64,000 nucleotides of DNA from Marisediminicola antarctica (GCF_009930795.1 NZ_CP017146.1:1178001-1242000); one strand, 5' to 3'; positions 25,683-34,874 are shown, counted from the stretch's first letter. Notes: generated from the letters alone by a model not told the origin. Translations and numbers: made by a program.

Positions 25683-27037
25683 AGGAGGTCGTAGCGTGCG
25701 AGCGCGTCGGCGTCGCGCGAATAGGTGGCCGAGCTGCGGGCGGTGTCGAGCGCGATGACGGGGTCGGATTCCGCCTCGGCGAGCGCGAGCAGTCGCTCGG
25801 CCTCCGCCAGCCGGGTGCGCGCCTCGGCGCCCGCGCGCGGCCCGACCATGTAGGCGCGGGTCGTGTCGATCTGGCTCCGTGCGGTCAGCAGCGCGCCATC
25901 GAGCGCCTCGCGGGCATGGGTCAGCCGCTGCTGCTGGTTGCGCGCCCCCGCCAGGGCGGTGTCGAGCGCGTCGGCGGTCGCCTGGATGCGCGCGATCGCG
26001 GCATCCGGATCCGCGGCGCCGTTCGTAGTCACCTCTGCGAGGGTGCGCTCGACCCGGGCGATCGCCTCGGCGATGGCCGAACCGGTGGCAGGGTCGGGCG
26101 GGGAGTCGCGCACTCCCCGTGCCGCGGTGACCTCGGAGCGTGCCTCGTCGATGAGCGACGCGAGCCGTGCACTCGCCGACTCGAGTGCGGCGGAGTGCCG
26201 CTCGATCTCGTCCAGCAGCTGCGCCGCGCGGCGGGCGTGCTGCTCGCTCGACCGGATCGACACCGACACGGCGGTCGCCCCCGTCCCGTCGAGGTTGTCC
26301 GCGGCGCTGTCGGCGCTTGTCCGGGCCGCGTCGAGCAGCCGCTCCGCCTCGTCCGGGATCTCGCGCACCGGTGCGATAGCGGCAGGCGCGTACCGAGAGT
26401 GCAGGCGCGAAAGCAGCTCGTGGGCCACCGGGAGCCGGCTCTGCTCCCGGACGATGCGCTCGCGCACCGCCTGGAGGTCATTCGGGGCGTCGCGCTCGGA
26501 TCCGCGCAGGGAGTCGAAGGCCGCACGCTGCGCCGCGAGCCGGTTGCTCGCTGTTTCGCACAGCATCAGGATTTGACCGTTCCACTCGCGCTGTTGTGTC
26601 GGTGTGTCGGATGCGGCGTCATCGAGCCGCTGCTTGAGGACGAAGGCGCTCGCGAGGTCCGCGCTGGCGTTGTCCAGCGCCGCCGCAAGGGTCGCGGCAC
26701 GCGCGTCTCCGAACTGCGCCACGGCGAAGCCGAGCTCGTCGCGCATCGAGGCGACGTCATCGTCCAGACGCACCAGCGCGATATTCGCGCGGCGGCCGAT
26801 CTCATCCCGTTTCGGGGCGGTGCTGGCCGCCCGGCCGCGGCGCACGAGCACGGCGAAACCGACCGCGAGCGCGGCGGCGAACAGCAGCCCGATCGTCACG
26901 GCGCCGATGCCGGCACCGACGACCGCACCGACGGCCGCACTCGAGTCGGCGACCGCGGTCGAGTCGGCGACCGCGCTCAGCCCGGGAATGGTGCGTGCCA
27001 GCATGACGAGCATTTTACGTGTGCTGTGAAACTCCAC
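25679..27037 (-). CDS. membrane-anchored coiled-coil protein, unknown function
   Basis: This protein has about 452 residues from GTG 27037, chosen because GGGAGA lies just upstream; the frame is open to 27067. A short N-terminal segment precedes one strong transmembrane helix (GAVVGAGIGAVTIGLLFAAALAVGFAVLV), then RRGR and about 350 residues of Ala/Glu/Arg-rich helical heptads. The arrangement resembles the C-terminal part of actinobacterial TPM-domain proteins, but no TPM domain precedes the helix, so it may be a shortened relative. It overlaps the PPTase start and is divergent from the large helicase-like gene. Confidence 0.6.
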   Translation of the reverse strand: MEFHSTRKMLVMLARTIPGLSAVADSTAVADSSAAVGAVVGAGIGAVTIGLLFAAALAVGFAVLVRRGRAASTAPKRDEIGRRANIALVRLDDDVASMRDELGFAVAQFGDARAATLAAALDNASADLASAFVLKQRLDDAASDTPTQQREWNGQILMLCETASNRLAAQRAAFDSLRGSERDAPNDLQAVRERIVREQSRLPVAHELLSRLHSRYAPAAIAPVREIPDEAERLLDAARTSADSAADNLDGTGATAVSVSIRSSEQHARRAAQLLDEIERHSAALESASARLASLIDEARSEVTAARGVRDSPPDPATGSAIAEAIARVERTLAEVTTNGAADPDAAIARIQATADALDTALAGARNQQQRLTHAREALDGALLTARSQIDTTRAYMVGPRAGAEARTRLAEAERLLALAEAESDPVIALDTARSSATYSRDADALARYDLL

Positions 27038-27162
27038 GCTTTCTCCCAGCGGATTCGGCGTTCCCACGTTAAGGTATCAAGGTGTGGCGTGCTGAGAAAC
27101 GAGAAGAGACGGGGGACTCCCTGTCCGAATCCGACGAGAACCCCACCCATGCGGAGAGACAA

Positions 27163-30100
27163 GTGACCAGTCCCCACTCCCTCGCGTCGGGCGACCCGTC
27201 CTACCGACTTGGAAACGTCGCCGAGCCGACCTGGACGGGCTGGCGTGACGAGCTGTCCCGCGTCGGCGGTCGCTCGCCGTTGCTTCACTTCGTCGATGCC
27301 CCCCGCACCCGTATCGAGCTGAGCACCACCCACCCGGGCGGGCTCGCGCAGTTCATCACGGGGAAGACGACCCTGCTCTCCAGCCTCATCCGCGACGACC
27401 TCGCCCTCCGTGCGGCCAAGATGGCCGCGAGCGCGATCGCGACGAAGGGCGTCGAGCTCGCTACTGCCCGGGGCATCGATTCCGTCCACCTCGGTATCGG
27501 CATCGCCGAGTGGCAATTCGAGTCAGAGGACTTCTGCGCGCCCATCCTGCTGCGCCCGCTCGCCATCCGGCGCTATGGCCGCGACTTCGAAGTGCGCCTG
27601 CGTGGCGTCGCCTTCCTGAATCCCGAGCTCGAGCGCGCTCTCAAGACCCAGTTCGATATCGAGCTCGACGCCGCCGCGTTTGCGGCGCTCGCCGAGTCCG
27701 ACGGCTCGTTCAAGCCCAACCCGGTTATCGACCGGCTGCGTGGGCTCACCTCACACCTCGAGTGGTTCAACGTGCAGCCGCGGCTCGTCGTCTCGTCGTT
27801 CGCCGACGTGCAGAACCGCATGGTGCGCGATGCCGCCGAGCTCGAGAATCCGATTCTCGACGCGCTCGCGGGCAATGCCAACGCCCGCTGGAGCGTGAAG
27901 CAGGGCTTCGCGCCGGTCGATCCCCAGCACCAGGACCTCCGCTCACCCGAGACCGACACACTGCTACTCGACGCGGACTCCGAGCAGGAGAACGTCGTCG
28001 CGCAGATCGCCGCCGGCAACTCCGTCGTCGTCAAGACGCTACCCGGCACCGGGGGCACCCAGACGATCGTCAACGCGATCGGCAGCCTCGTGGCCCAGAA
28101 CAAGCGCGTGCTCGTCGTCAGCCCGCGGCGCTCCAGCCTGTCCGGCATTCGCGCCCGCCTGGGCGACATCGGGCTTGGCGGCCTCGCCGTCTCGCCGTCG
28201 ACGCTGCGGCGCGACCTGATCCAGTCGATCGGGCGCAACGAGAAGGCGAAGCAACCGCAGATCGGGGAGGTCGACGAGGCACTCGTGCGACTGCGGCGCG
28301 TGCTGCTCGACTACCGGGGAGCGATCGCCAAGGACGACGATGTGCTCGGCATTTCGGTGCTCGACTGCCTGAGCGAGCTGTCTCGGCTCGCCCTCCTGCC
28401 CCAGCCGCCGTCGACGACGGTGCGCCTCAGCCGCAGCTCGGTCGAGGCCCTCGCCACCGAGCGCGTCGAGGCCGCGACCGCGATGGTGCACGCCGCGCAG
28501 CTCGGTGAGTTCAAGTACGGCCCGGGCGACTCGCCCTGGTACGGGGCGACCTTCGTGACGAGCGAGGAGGCAAGCGGCGCCCACGCCCTCGCCAAGCGGC
28601 TGCACCAGACCGACCTGCCCAGGCTGCTCGTGCGCGCCGGAGAGCTCATCGGCGCGACCCACATGCGCCCGTTCGAGAACATCTCGCAGCTCGGCGTCTA
28701 CCTGCGCCTGCTCACAGAGATCCGCGACACGCTCGACCGCTTCCTGCCCGTCGTGTTCGAGCGCTCGCTGAGTGAGCTGATCACCGCCACCGCGGCGCGT
28801 CGGGATTCGCCCGAGATGTCAGGTGCTAACCGCCGCCGACTCAAGAAGCTCGCCCGCGAGTACGTGCGTCCCGGCGTGCACATCGGCGACCTCCACGATA
28901 ACCTCGTGCGCATCCAGCAGCAGCGGCTGCTCTGGCAGCGCTTCGTCGCCGAGGGGGCGCCGCCGGAGATCCCCGTCGGCATCGCCGATGTGCAGGCCGC
29001 CTGGCAGCGCGTCGAGCAGGACCTCGCGTCGCTTGACCGTCCGCTCCAGGTCACCGTGCCGAGCAAACAGCTCGTCAACCTGCCGATCGCGGAACTCGGC
29101 GACCGGCTGACGGCCCTCGCCGCAGAGTCCGATGTTCTGAACAACCTCCAGGAACGGGTGGAGATTCGCCAGCGCCTGCGGATGCTCGAGCTCGACGGCC
29201 TGATCGCCGACCTCGCCTCGCGGCACGTACCAGCCGACGAGGTCGCGTCCGAACTCGAGCTGTCCTGGTGGCAGTCGGCGCTGGAGTCGCTGCTCGACTC
29301 CGATCGCGCCCTGCTCGGTGCCAACACGTCGGTGCTCGACCGGCTCGAGGCGGACTTCCGCCTTGTCGACGAGGCACACGCCGCAGGCAGTGCCCAGCTG
29401 CTCGGCTGGCAGCTCGCGGAGAACTGGAACCTCGGGCTCGTCGACTGGCCGGACGAGTCCGCTTCGCTCAAGATGGCGTTGCGCCGCCCGGAGGTCTCCT
29501 CGTCGATCCTGCAGGATGTCGCGCCGCACCTCGCCAGGGCGATCGCGCCCGTCTGGCTCGCCTCGCCCTACGAGGTCGACAGCATCACCGACGCGATGTC
29601 GATCGACGCGGTGATTCTCGTGGATGCCGGCGCGATGAGCCTCGCCGAGAGCGTCGGGTCGATTCGTCGGGCGAAGCAGGCCGTCGCGTTCGGCGACCCG
29701 GTGACGCAGACTCCCGTGCCCTTCCGCATCTCGATCGCGGACGACTTCGAGAAAGCAGAGCTGCCCCCGGCCGAGCCCGACCTCGACGCCACTCACGCCG
29801 ACTCGGCCCTCGCGCGCCTCGCCACTCTGCTGCCCACGCTCTCGCTTACCCGCAGCTACCGGGCCGGCGGTGAGGACCTCGCCGAGCTCGTCAACCGGCG
29901 GTTCTACGCGGGCAAGATCGACTCGCTGCCGTGGGCGGGTTCGTTCCTCGGTCATCCGAGCCTGCGACTGGATTTCGTGCCCAACGGTCATGGCATGCCC
30001 GATTATGACTCCGGGGCGGTCGAGAGCGTCGATGCCGAGGTCGATCGCGTCGTTGAGCTCGTGCTCGAGCACGCCGCAACCCGTTCCAGCGAATCTCTCA

Positions 30101-30867
30101 TGGTGATCACCGCGAGCGCGAAGCACGTCGTGCGGGTTCAGCAGGCGGTGCTCACCGCCGTCGCGACCCGGCCGGAGCTCAACGAGTTCCTCCTCGGCGA
30201 CTCCGAGGAGCCGTTCACGGTCACGACAATCGACCACGCGGTGGCCGAGAGCCGCGACCGGGTGATCTTCTCGATCGGCTACGGACGCACCCCGCACGGA
30301 CGGATGCTGTCGGACTTCGGCGCCCTCGGGCATCCGGGTGGCGAGCGCCTGCTCGCCGTCGCCATGACCCGCGCTCGGCGCTCGATGGTGATCGTGACCT
30401 GCTTCGAGCCATCCGACATCGACGAATCGCGCATGAACTATGGCGCTGTCGCTTTGGCCGAGATTCTCGCCGATGCGTCTGCGCGGCGCCTGGACGAGAT
30501 TCCGACCGCGAGCACCGATCCCATGCTCGTCGACCTCGCCCGCCGCCTGCGCCTTCGCGGCCTCCGCGTGGCCGTCGGGCACCGCGGCAAGCTCGGACTC
30601 GTTGCATCGCACGGCGGAATGTGCCTCACTATCGAGACCGACTCGCGGCTCATGATCGGATCGGGCGGCCAGCCGTCGAGCCTGCGCGAGTCGCTGCGCC
30701 TGCGCCCCGAGATGCTCCGTCGGCTGGGCTGGCACTACCTGCGCGTGCATTCGTTCGAGCTCTTCAGCAACCCCGACGCCGTCGCCGACCGCATCGCGAC
30801 GATGCTCGGCGTGACCGAGGCGCCGCGCACCGAGCCGATACAGATCATTGACCGCCCACTCCAGTAG
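27163..30867 (+). CDS. very large helicase-like protein (SF1/DUF4011-type) with degenerate ATPase motifs
   Basis: This protein has about 1234 residues from GTG 27163 (ribosome site GGAGAG at 27153-27158); the frame is open from 27082. An N-terminal region (GRSPLLHFVDAPRTRIELS, HPGGLAQFITGKTTLLS) is followed by a two-part SF1 helicase fold. Motif I reads LPGTGGTQTIVNAIG, with glycine where Walker lysine is expected. The Walker B region is AVILVDAGAMSL instead of DD/DE. Motif III is FGDPVTQTP, and late motifs are LTRSYRAGG and LLAVAMTRARRSMVIVT. The fold is kept but ATP hydrolysis is doubtful, suggesting a structural or DNA-binding role. Confidence 0.75.
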   Translation: MTSPHSLASGDPSYRLGNVAEPTWTGWRDELSRVGGRSPLLHFVDAPRTRIELSTTHPGGLAQFITGKTTLLSSLIRDDLALRAAKMAASAIATKGVELATARGIDSVHLGIGIAEWQFESEDFCAPILLRPLAIRRYGRDFEVRLRGVAFLNPELERALKTQFDIELDAAAFAALAESDGSFKPNPVIDRLRGLTSHLEWFNVQPRLVVSSFADVQNRMVRDAAELENPILDALAGNANARWSVKQGFAPVDPQHQDLRSPETDTLLLDADSEQENVVAQIAAGNSVVVKTLPGTGGTQTIVNAIGSLVAQNKRVLVVSPRRSSLSGIRARLGDIGLGGLAVSPSTLRRDLIQSIGRNEKAKQPQIGEVDEALVRLRRVLLDYRGAIAKDDDVLGISVLDCLSELSRLALLPQPPSTTVRLSRSSVEALATERVEAATAMVHAAQLGEFKYGPGDSPWYGATFVTSEEASGAHALAKRLHQTDLPRLLVRAGELIGATHMRPFENISQLGVYLRLLTEIRDTLDRFLPVVFERSLSELITATAARRDSPEMSGANRRRLKKLAREYVRPGVHIGDLHDNLVRIQQQRLLWQRFVAEGAPPEIPVGIADVQAAWQRVEQDLASLDRPLQVTVPSKQLVNLPIAELGDRLTALAAESDVLNNLQERVEIRQRLRMLELDGLIADLASRHVPADEVASELELSWWQSALESLLDSDRALLGANTSVLDRLEADFRLVDEAHAAGSAQLLGWQLAENWNLGLVDWPDESASLKMALRRPEVSSSILQDVAPHLARAIAPVWLASPYEVDSITDAMSIDAVILVDAGAMSLAESVGSIRRAKQAVAFGDPVTQTPVPFRISIADDFEKAELPPAEPDLDATHADSALARLATLLPTLSLTRSYRAGGEDLAELVNRRFYAGKIDSLPWAGSFLGHPSLRLDFVPNGHGMPDYDSGAVESVDAEVDRVVELVLEHAATRSSESLMVITASAKHVVRVQQAVLTAVATRPELNEFLLGDSEEPFTVTTIDHAVAESRDRVIFSIGYGRTPHGRMLSDFGALGHPGGERLLAVAMTRARRSMVIVTCFEPSDIDESRMNYGAVALAEILADASARRLDEIPTASTDPMLVDLARRLRLRGLRVAVGHRGKLGLVASHGGMCLTIETDSRLMIGSGGQPSSLRESLRLRPEMLRRLGWHYLRVHSFELFSNPDAVADRIATMLGVTEAPRTEPIQIIDRPLQ

Positions 30868-31222
30868 CGACCGTCCGGGATTGCAGGGCGCGCCCGGTGG
30901 GGCTGTCGATGACGCCGGGGTGGGCGACCCGGCGACCGGTGAGGCCACGCGATGGGGTGAGTCGGTGGGTGAAGCCATGCGACGGGGTGCGGTCGAAGCG
31001 GATGTCGCGCGAGAGGGCGAGGTGGCCGGGGACGCCACGCGAAGCGACGCGGCGACTGCGGATGAGGTCCGCGCGCGAGCAGCGGGAACGCGCCGGCGTC
31101 GGCGCGTCACGACGCAGGCCGTGCCGGGAAGCGATCCGACACCGCAGAACGAGCCCGCGCGTCACGCCGAGAACGAGAACGACGAGCGGCTGAAGGCCGA
31201 CAAGCCGCCACATTGGGGCTGA
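30848..31222 (+). CDS. small conserved hypothetical protein with ENDERLKADKPPHW C-terminus
   Basis: This 124-codon frame (TTG start, 20-nt overlap with the helicase-like gene) has a low-complexity charged N-terminal two thirds and an apparently conserved tail. That tail begins AVPGSDPTPQNEP and ends ENDERLKADKPPHWG. I recall this ending from small actinobacterial proteins of unknown role, which is why it is listed despite its biased composition. A downstream start is possible. No membrane segment or enzyme motif is seen. Confidence 0.5.
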   Translation: MTAHSSSDRPGLQGAPGGAVDDAGVGDPATGEATRWGESVGEAMRRGAVEADVAREGEVAGDATRSDAATADEVRARAAGTRRRRRVTTQAVPGSDPTPQNEPARHAENENDERLKADKPPHWG

Positions 31223-31737
31223 CACGCGGTGCGGGCTGAGGGTGCGCCCGCGATAGCGCGTTGTGCCCGCGCGAGCCTGCGATTCGGGAGCGAATTTTTC
31301 AATTCGCGGGTGTAGCGCGGTGACGCGGGTGGTCCACCACCCGCGATGACGCGCATGACCGGCGTGCCGGGCGATTGGTGCGGGTTGTTGAGTCTCGCGT
31401 TGCGGTGACGCGCGTGGCTGGCGTTGGCATGTTCTACCCGCGATAGCGCGTTGTGCCCGCGATAGCGCGTTGTGCCCGCGATAGCGCGTTGTGCCCGCGA
31501 TAGCGCGTTGTGCACGCGCGAGCCTGCGATTCGGGAGCGAATCTTTCAATTCGCGGGTGTAGCGCGGTGACGCGGGTGGCCCGCCACCCGCGATGACGCG
31601 TCTGACCGGCGTGGCGAGCGATGGGGCGAGGGGGGGTGACACGCACGACCGTGCCGACGCGCGCACTATCTGGCGCGGCGGGGGCCTTCAATGGTGGAGG
31701 CCGGCCGCCCGGCTCCCGTGGCACACCAGCCTCGTGG
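31223..31737. repeat. duplicated about 128-bp palindromic element plus 19-bp tandem array
   Basis: No gene is supported here. Two copies of one element lie at about 31247-31374 and 31494-31621 (offset 247 bp, about six clear differences in the core). Each holds a hairpin around GCGAAT/ATTCGC and a 10-bp stem with a CC loop (CGCGGGTGGT/ACCACCCGCG in the first, CGCGGGTGGC/GCCACCCGCG in the second). A 19-bp unit CCCGCGATAGCGCGTTGTG is tandem in four copies at 31437-31513 and occurs once at the head of the first element. Confidence 0.85.
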
Positions 31738-32190
31738 CTAGCGCGCGGTCTGCTGGCTGTGGTTTCCCTCTGGCGAGGGTCGCCCGGCGAGCAGGTCGCG
31801 GATCTCAGTGAGCAACTCGGTCTCCGTGGGCGGGAGATCGGCGGGTGTCGCCTCCTCCTCCTGCTTCTGCTTGAGGAACGCGGCCTTCTTGAGGTGGTTG
31901 ATCGGCAACACGAGAGCGAAGTAGACGACGGCGGCAACGATCAGGAACTGCATCGCCGCAGCAATGACCGCGCCGAACATGAGTTTCGCCGGCTCTCCGG
32001 AGGTGGTCGGAATGGTGAGCACCAGTGCCGTGGTCAGGCTCTCCGAGTTGAATAGCGCGCCGATCGCCGGGTTGAAGATGCCGGTGACGAGAGAGTTGAC
32101 GATCGCCGTGAATGCCGCGCCGATGACCACGGCCACGGCCAGGTCGATCACGTTGCCGCGCAGGATGAATTCTTTGAAACCCTTGATCAT
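31738..32190 (-). CDS. mscL: large-conductance mechanosensitive channel
   Basis: This 150-residue pentameric channel opens on osmotic downshock. The start MIKGFKEFILRGNVIDLAVAVVIGAAFTAIVNSL is the classical MscL TM1, with the small-residue gate AVAVVIGAAF. TM2 (FGAVIAAAMQFLIVAAVVYFALVLPIN) follows, then a C-terminal helix with LTEIRDLL. It is the third gene of fthC-fmdB-mscL, starting 7 nt after fmdB. Its stop lies at the edge of the palindromic repeat region. Confidence 0.95.
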   Translation of the reverse strand: MIKGFKEFILRGNVIDLAVAVVIGAAFTAIVNSLVTGIFNPAIGALFNSESLTTALVLTIPTTSGEPAKLMFGAVIAAAMQFLIVAAVVYFALVLPINHLKKAAFLKQKQEEEATPADLPPTETELLTEIRDLLAGRPSPEGNHSQQTAR

Positions 32191-32197
32191 GACTGCC

Positions 32198-32641
32198 CTA
32201 CTTGGCGACGGATGCGCTGGCCTTGGCCGACGAGGACGAGCCTGCTCCCGACGAGCCGGAGCTACCCGAGCCTGAGCCGGAGCTACCCGAGCCCGAGCCG
32301 GAGCTGCCTGAGCCTGAGCCGGAGCTGGAGCTGGATGAGCCTGAGCCTGAGCCTGAGCCTGAGCCGGAATCGGACTTCCCTGATCCGGAATCGGACTTGG
32401 CGGCGCCAGCATCCGACTTGCCCGCGCCGGTGGACTCGGACTTGTTGGCCGCGGAGGTCTGGTCAGCGCGGGAGTCGTTGCGGTAGAAGCCCGAGCCGGT
32501 GAAGCTCACACCGATCGCGCTGAAGACTTTGCGCAGTCGACCGTTGCAGGCGGGGCACTGCGTCAACGAGTCATCGGTGAACGCCTGCTGAATGTCGAAT
32601 GCGTTCTCGCACTCGGTGCAGCGATAGGAATAGGTGGGCAC
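32198..32641 (-). CDS. FmdB-family zinc-ribbon protein with Ser/Gly tail
   Basis: This 147-residue protein starts at a GTG. Its first about 55 residues are a putative regulatory zinc ribbon: YSYRCTECENAFDIQQAF then TQCPACNGRLRKVFS (two CxxC pairs), ending GVSFTGSGFYRNDSR. The remaining about 90 residues are low-complexity Ser/Gly/Ala/Lys, encoded by imperfect GAGCC-rich repeats on the plus strand and therefore likely to vary in length. The function of FmdB proteins is unclear. Position between fthC and mscL is common in related actinobacteria. Confidence 0.85.
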   Translation of the reverse strand: MPTYSYRCTECENAFDIQQAFTDDSLTQCPACNGRLRKVFSAIGVSFTGSGFYRNDSRADQTSAANKSESTGAGKSDAGAAKSDSGSGKSDSGSGSGSGSGSSSSSSGSGSGSSGSGSGSSGSGSGSSGSSGAGSSSSAKASASVAK

Positions 32642-32670
32642 GAGGACCTCCGTGTTGATGCCGGTGGGAA

Positions 32671-33249
32671 CTAGAAGGTGACGATCGCGCTCGGTGTGAT
32701 GACACCGTCCACGCTTTTGTCGTGCACCTCGATGGGCACCGAGTCGACCAGCTCCGTGTCGAATACCACAGCATAGACCGGCGGGCAGCGTTCCATCGAT
32801 CCGAGAGTGCGGTCGAAGTAGCCTCGACCCCAGCCCATCCGCATGCCGGACCGGTCGACAGCCGCCGCGGGCACGACGATGAGGTCGACGTCGTTGATCG
32901 CGATTGGCCCGAGAAGCTCGCCCACGGGCTCGGGCATGCCGTACAGTCCCTCGGTCTCCTGGCGGCCGTCGGTCACGGCCCAGTCAAGCAGGCCGTCGTC
33001 TCTGGAGATGGGGACGAGCACCCGGATGCCGCTGCCGATCGCCCACTCCACGAACGGGCGGATGTTGGGCTCGTCAGTCGTGGGCAGGTAGGCGGCGATC
33101 GATGTAGCCCGCAGGTGAGTGGCGAGTTCGACGAGGTGCGCGGTCAGTGCGGCCGCGGCGGTGTCACGATCCCGGTCGGTCAACTGGCGGCGACGCTCTC
33201 GAAGTTCCACCCTGAGGGCGCGTTTCTGGTGGCTTGCGTCACCCGTCAT
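32671..33249 (-). CDS. fthC: 5-formyltetrahydrofolate cyclo-ligase
   Basis: This enzyme has about 192 residues from ATG 33249 (frame open to 33282). It converts 5-formyl-THF to 5,10-methenyl-THF with ATP. Typical blocks are KRALRVELRERRRQL, IAAYLPTTDEPNIRPFVEWA, LIVVPAAAVDRSGMRMGWGRGYFDR with the ATP loop GWGRGYYD-like, and a C-terminal VPIEVHDKSVDGVITPS. It is divergent from galU and heads the fthC-fmdB-mscL operon. Confidence 0.92.
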   Translation of the reverse strand: MTGDASHQKRALRVELRERRRQLTDRDRDTAAAALTAHLVELATHLRATSIAAYLPTTDEPNIRPFVEWAIGSGIRVLVPISRDDGLLDWAVTDGRQETEGLYGMPEPVGELLGPIAINDVDLIVVPAAAVDRSGMRMGWGRGYFDRTLGSMERCPPVYAVVFDTELVDSVPIEVHDKSVDGVITPSAIVTF

Positions 33250-33316
33250 GCTCGCAATCCTAGGGCAGACGGAAGGGTTCATCTGCGAGAAACCTTCGAC
33301 CGACTAACCTTGGGGC

Positions 33317-34207
33317 ATGGCATTTGAGATCACCAAAGCAGTTATCCCCGCAGCGGGACTCGGAACGAGGTTCCTTCCCGCGACCAAGGCTATGCCCAAA
33401 GAGATGCTCCCGGTTGTTGATAAGCCGGCCATCCAGTACGTGGTCGAGGAGGCCGTCGGTGCAGGACTGCGCGACGTGCTCATGATCACCGGGCGAAACA
33501 AGAACGCCCTCGAGAACCACTTCGACCGCGTCGGTGAACTCGAGGCGACCCTCGAGCGCAAGGGCGACACTGACCGCCTGCAGAAGGTCAACTACTCCAC
33601 CGACCTCGCAGACATGCACTACGTGCGCCAGGGAGACCCCAAGGGGCTGGGCCACGCGGTTCTCCGCGCGAAGATGCACGTGGGGCGGGAGTCGTTCGCG
33701 GTGCTCCTCGGCGATGACATCATCGACCCCCGTGACGTGCTGCTGACGCGCATGATCGAGGAGTCGGGAAAGCGCAACGCGAGCATCGTCGCGCTGCTCG
33801 AGGTCGACCCGTCGCTCGCCCACATGTACGGGGTTGCGACGATCGAGGAGACCGAGACCGAGGATGTCGTGCGCATCACCGGACTCGTCGAGAAGCCGGC
33901 CCCGGGCACCGCACCCTCGAACTACGCCATCATCGGGCGCTACGTCCTTCGACCCGAGATCTTCGAGATCCTCGAGGAGACTCCTCCCGGAAAGGGCGGC
34001 GAGATCCAGCTGACCGACGCGCTCGAGACGATGGCGGCGGCGCCGGCGACCGGCGGCGTCTACGGCGTCGTCTTCCGCGGGCGCCGTTACGACACGGGCG
34101 ACCGGCTCGATTACATCAAGGCGATCGTGCAGCTTGCGGTCGAGCGCGAGGATCTTGGGCCCGACCTTCGTCCGTGGTTGAAGGACTTCGCGGGCAATCT
34201 AGACTGA
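33317..34207 (+). CDS. galU: UTP-glucose-1-phosphate uridylyltransferase
   Basis: This 296-residue nucleotidyltransferase makes UDP-glucose for cell-surface glycans and trehalose. The N-terminal signature KAVIPAAGLGTRFLPATKAMPKEMLPVVDKPAIQ carries the GxGTR loop and the catalytic lysine. DVLMITGRNKNALENHFD, PKGLGHAV, VLLGDDI and GLVEKPAPGTAPSNYAIIGRYVL complete the family profile. It is the first gene of a rightward operon; the GNAT gene begins 4 nt after its stop. Confidence 0.95.
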   Translation: MAFEITKAVIPAAGLGTRFLPATKAMPKEMLPVVDKPAIQYVVEEAVGAGLRDVLMITGRNKNALENHFDRVGELEATLERKGDTDRLQKVNYSTDLADMHYVRQGDPKGLGHAVLRAKMHVGRESFAVLLGDDIIDPRDVLLTRMIEESGKRNASIVALLEVDPSLAHMYGVATIEETETEDVVRITGLVEKPAPGTAPSNYAIIGRYVLRPEIFEILEETPPGKGGEIQLTDALETMAAAPATGGVYGVVFRGRRYDTGDRLDYIKAIVQLAVEREDLGPDLRPWLKDFAGNLD

Positions 34208-34211
34208 CGAA

Positions 34212-34874
34212 ATGGCGACGCCGATTCCCACATTGCGTGAAGGTGCGGTGACGATCCGACCAATCCGTCTTCGTGATGCGCGCGCGCTCGAACGCGAGCT
34301 GCTCGACAACCGCGGCTGGTTGCGCAAGTGGGAGGCAACCAACCCGCACGGCCCGATGAGCTTCGACACGCGCGCCAGCATCCGCGGTCTGCAGGCGAAC
34401 GGGCGCGCAGGCCTCGGGCTCCCGTTCGCGATCGAATATGACGGCGAGTTCGCGGGTCAACTGAACGTGTCGTCGATCACATACGGCTCGCTCGGTTCGG
34501 CGACGATCGGATACTGGGTGTCGGAGCGGTTTGCGGGCAAGGGCGTCACCCCCACCGCGGTGGCGCTCGCGACTGACTTCTGCTTCTTTCGCGCGGGTTT
34601 GCACCGCATGGAGATCTGCATTCGTCCGGAAAATGTTCCCTCGTTGAGGGTGGTCGAGAAGCTCGGCTTCCGCTACGAAGGGCTCCGCCGTCGCTACATC
34701 CACATCAACGGCGACTGGCGCGACCATTTCTGCTTCGCGCTCGTCGTCGAGGAGCTCCCCACGGGCGTGCTCCGCCGCTGGCTGGATGGCCGCGTGCCCG
34801 CGGCAAACGCGGTGATTCCGGAGAGCGACCGAAACGCGGCGGGGGTTCCGCTGCGACTCGGCGCGTCGGGCTGA
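34212..34874 (+). CDS. GNAT acetyltransferase, RimJ/RimL type
   Basis: This 220-residue acetyltransferase has a RimJ/RimL-like core: VTIRPIRLRDARALERELLDN, LPFAIEYDGEFAGQLNVSSI, YWVSERFAGKGVTPTAVAL (acetyl-CoA loop) and MEICIRPENVPSLRVVEKLGFRYEG. It probably acetylates an N-terminal alpha-amine, possibly of a ribosomal protein. In many actinobacteria the order is galU-glp(moeA-like)-rimJ-glpR/sepX. Here the gephyrin-like gene is missing between galU and this gene. Confidence 0.85.
   Translation: MATPIPTLREGAVTIRPIRLRDARALERELLDNRGWLRKWEATNPHGPMSFDTRASIRGLQANGRAGLGLPFAIEYDGEFAGQLNVSSITYGSLGSATIGYWVSERFAGKGVTPTAVALATDFCFFRAGLHRMEICIRPENVPSLRVVEKLGFRYEGLRRRYIHINGDWRDHFCFALVVEELPTGVLRRWLDGRVPAANAVIPESDRNAAGVPLRLGASG

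Noticed and set aside
31437-31513. Regular 19-bp repeats considered as a CRISPR array
   Set aside because: Units are contiguous without spacers and no cas gene is near.
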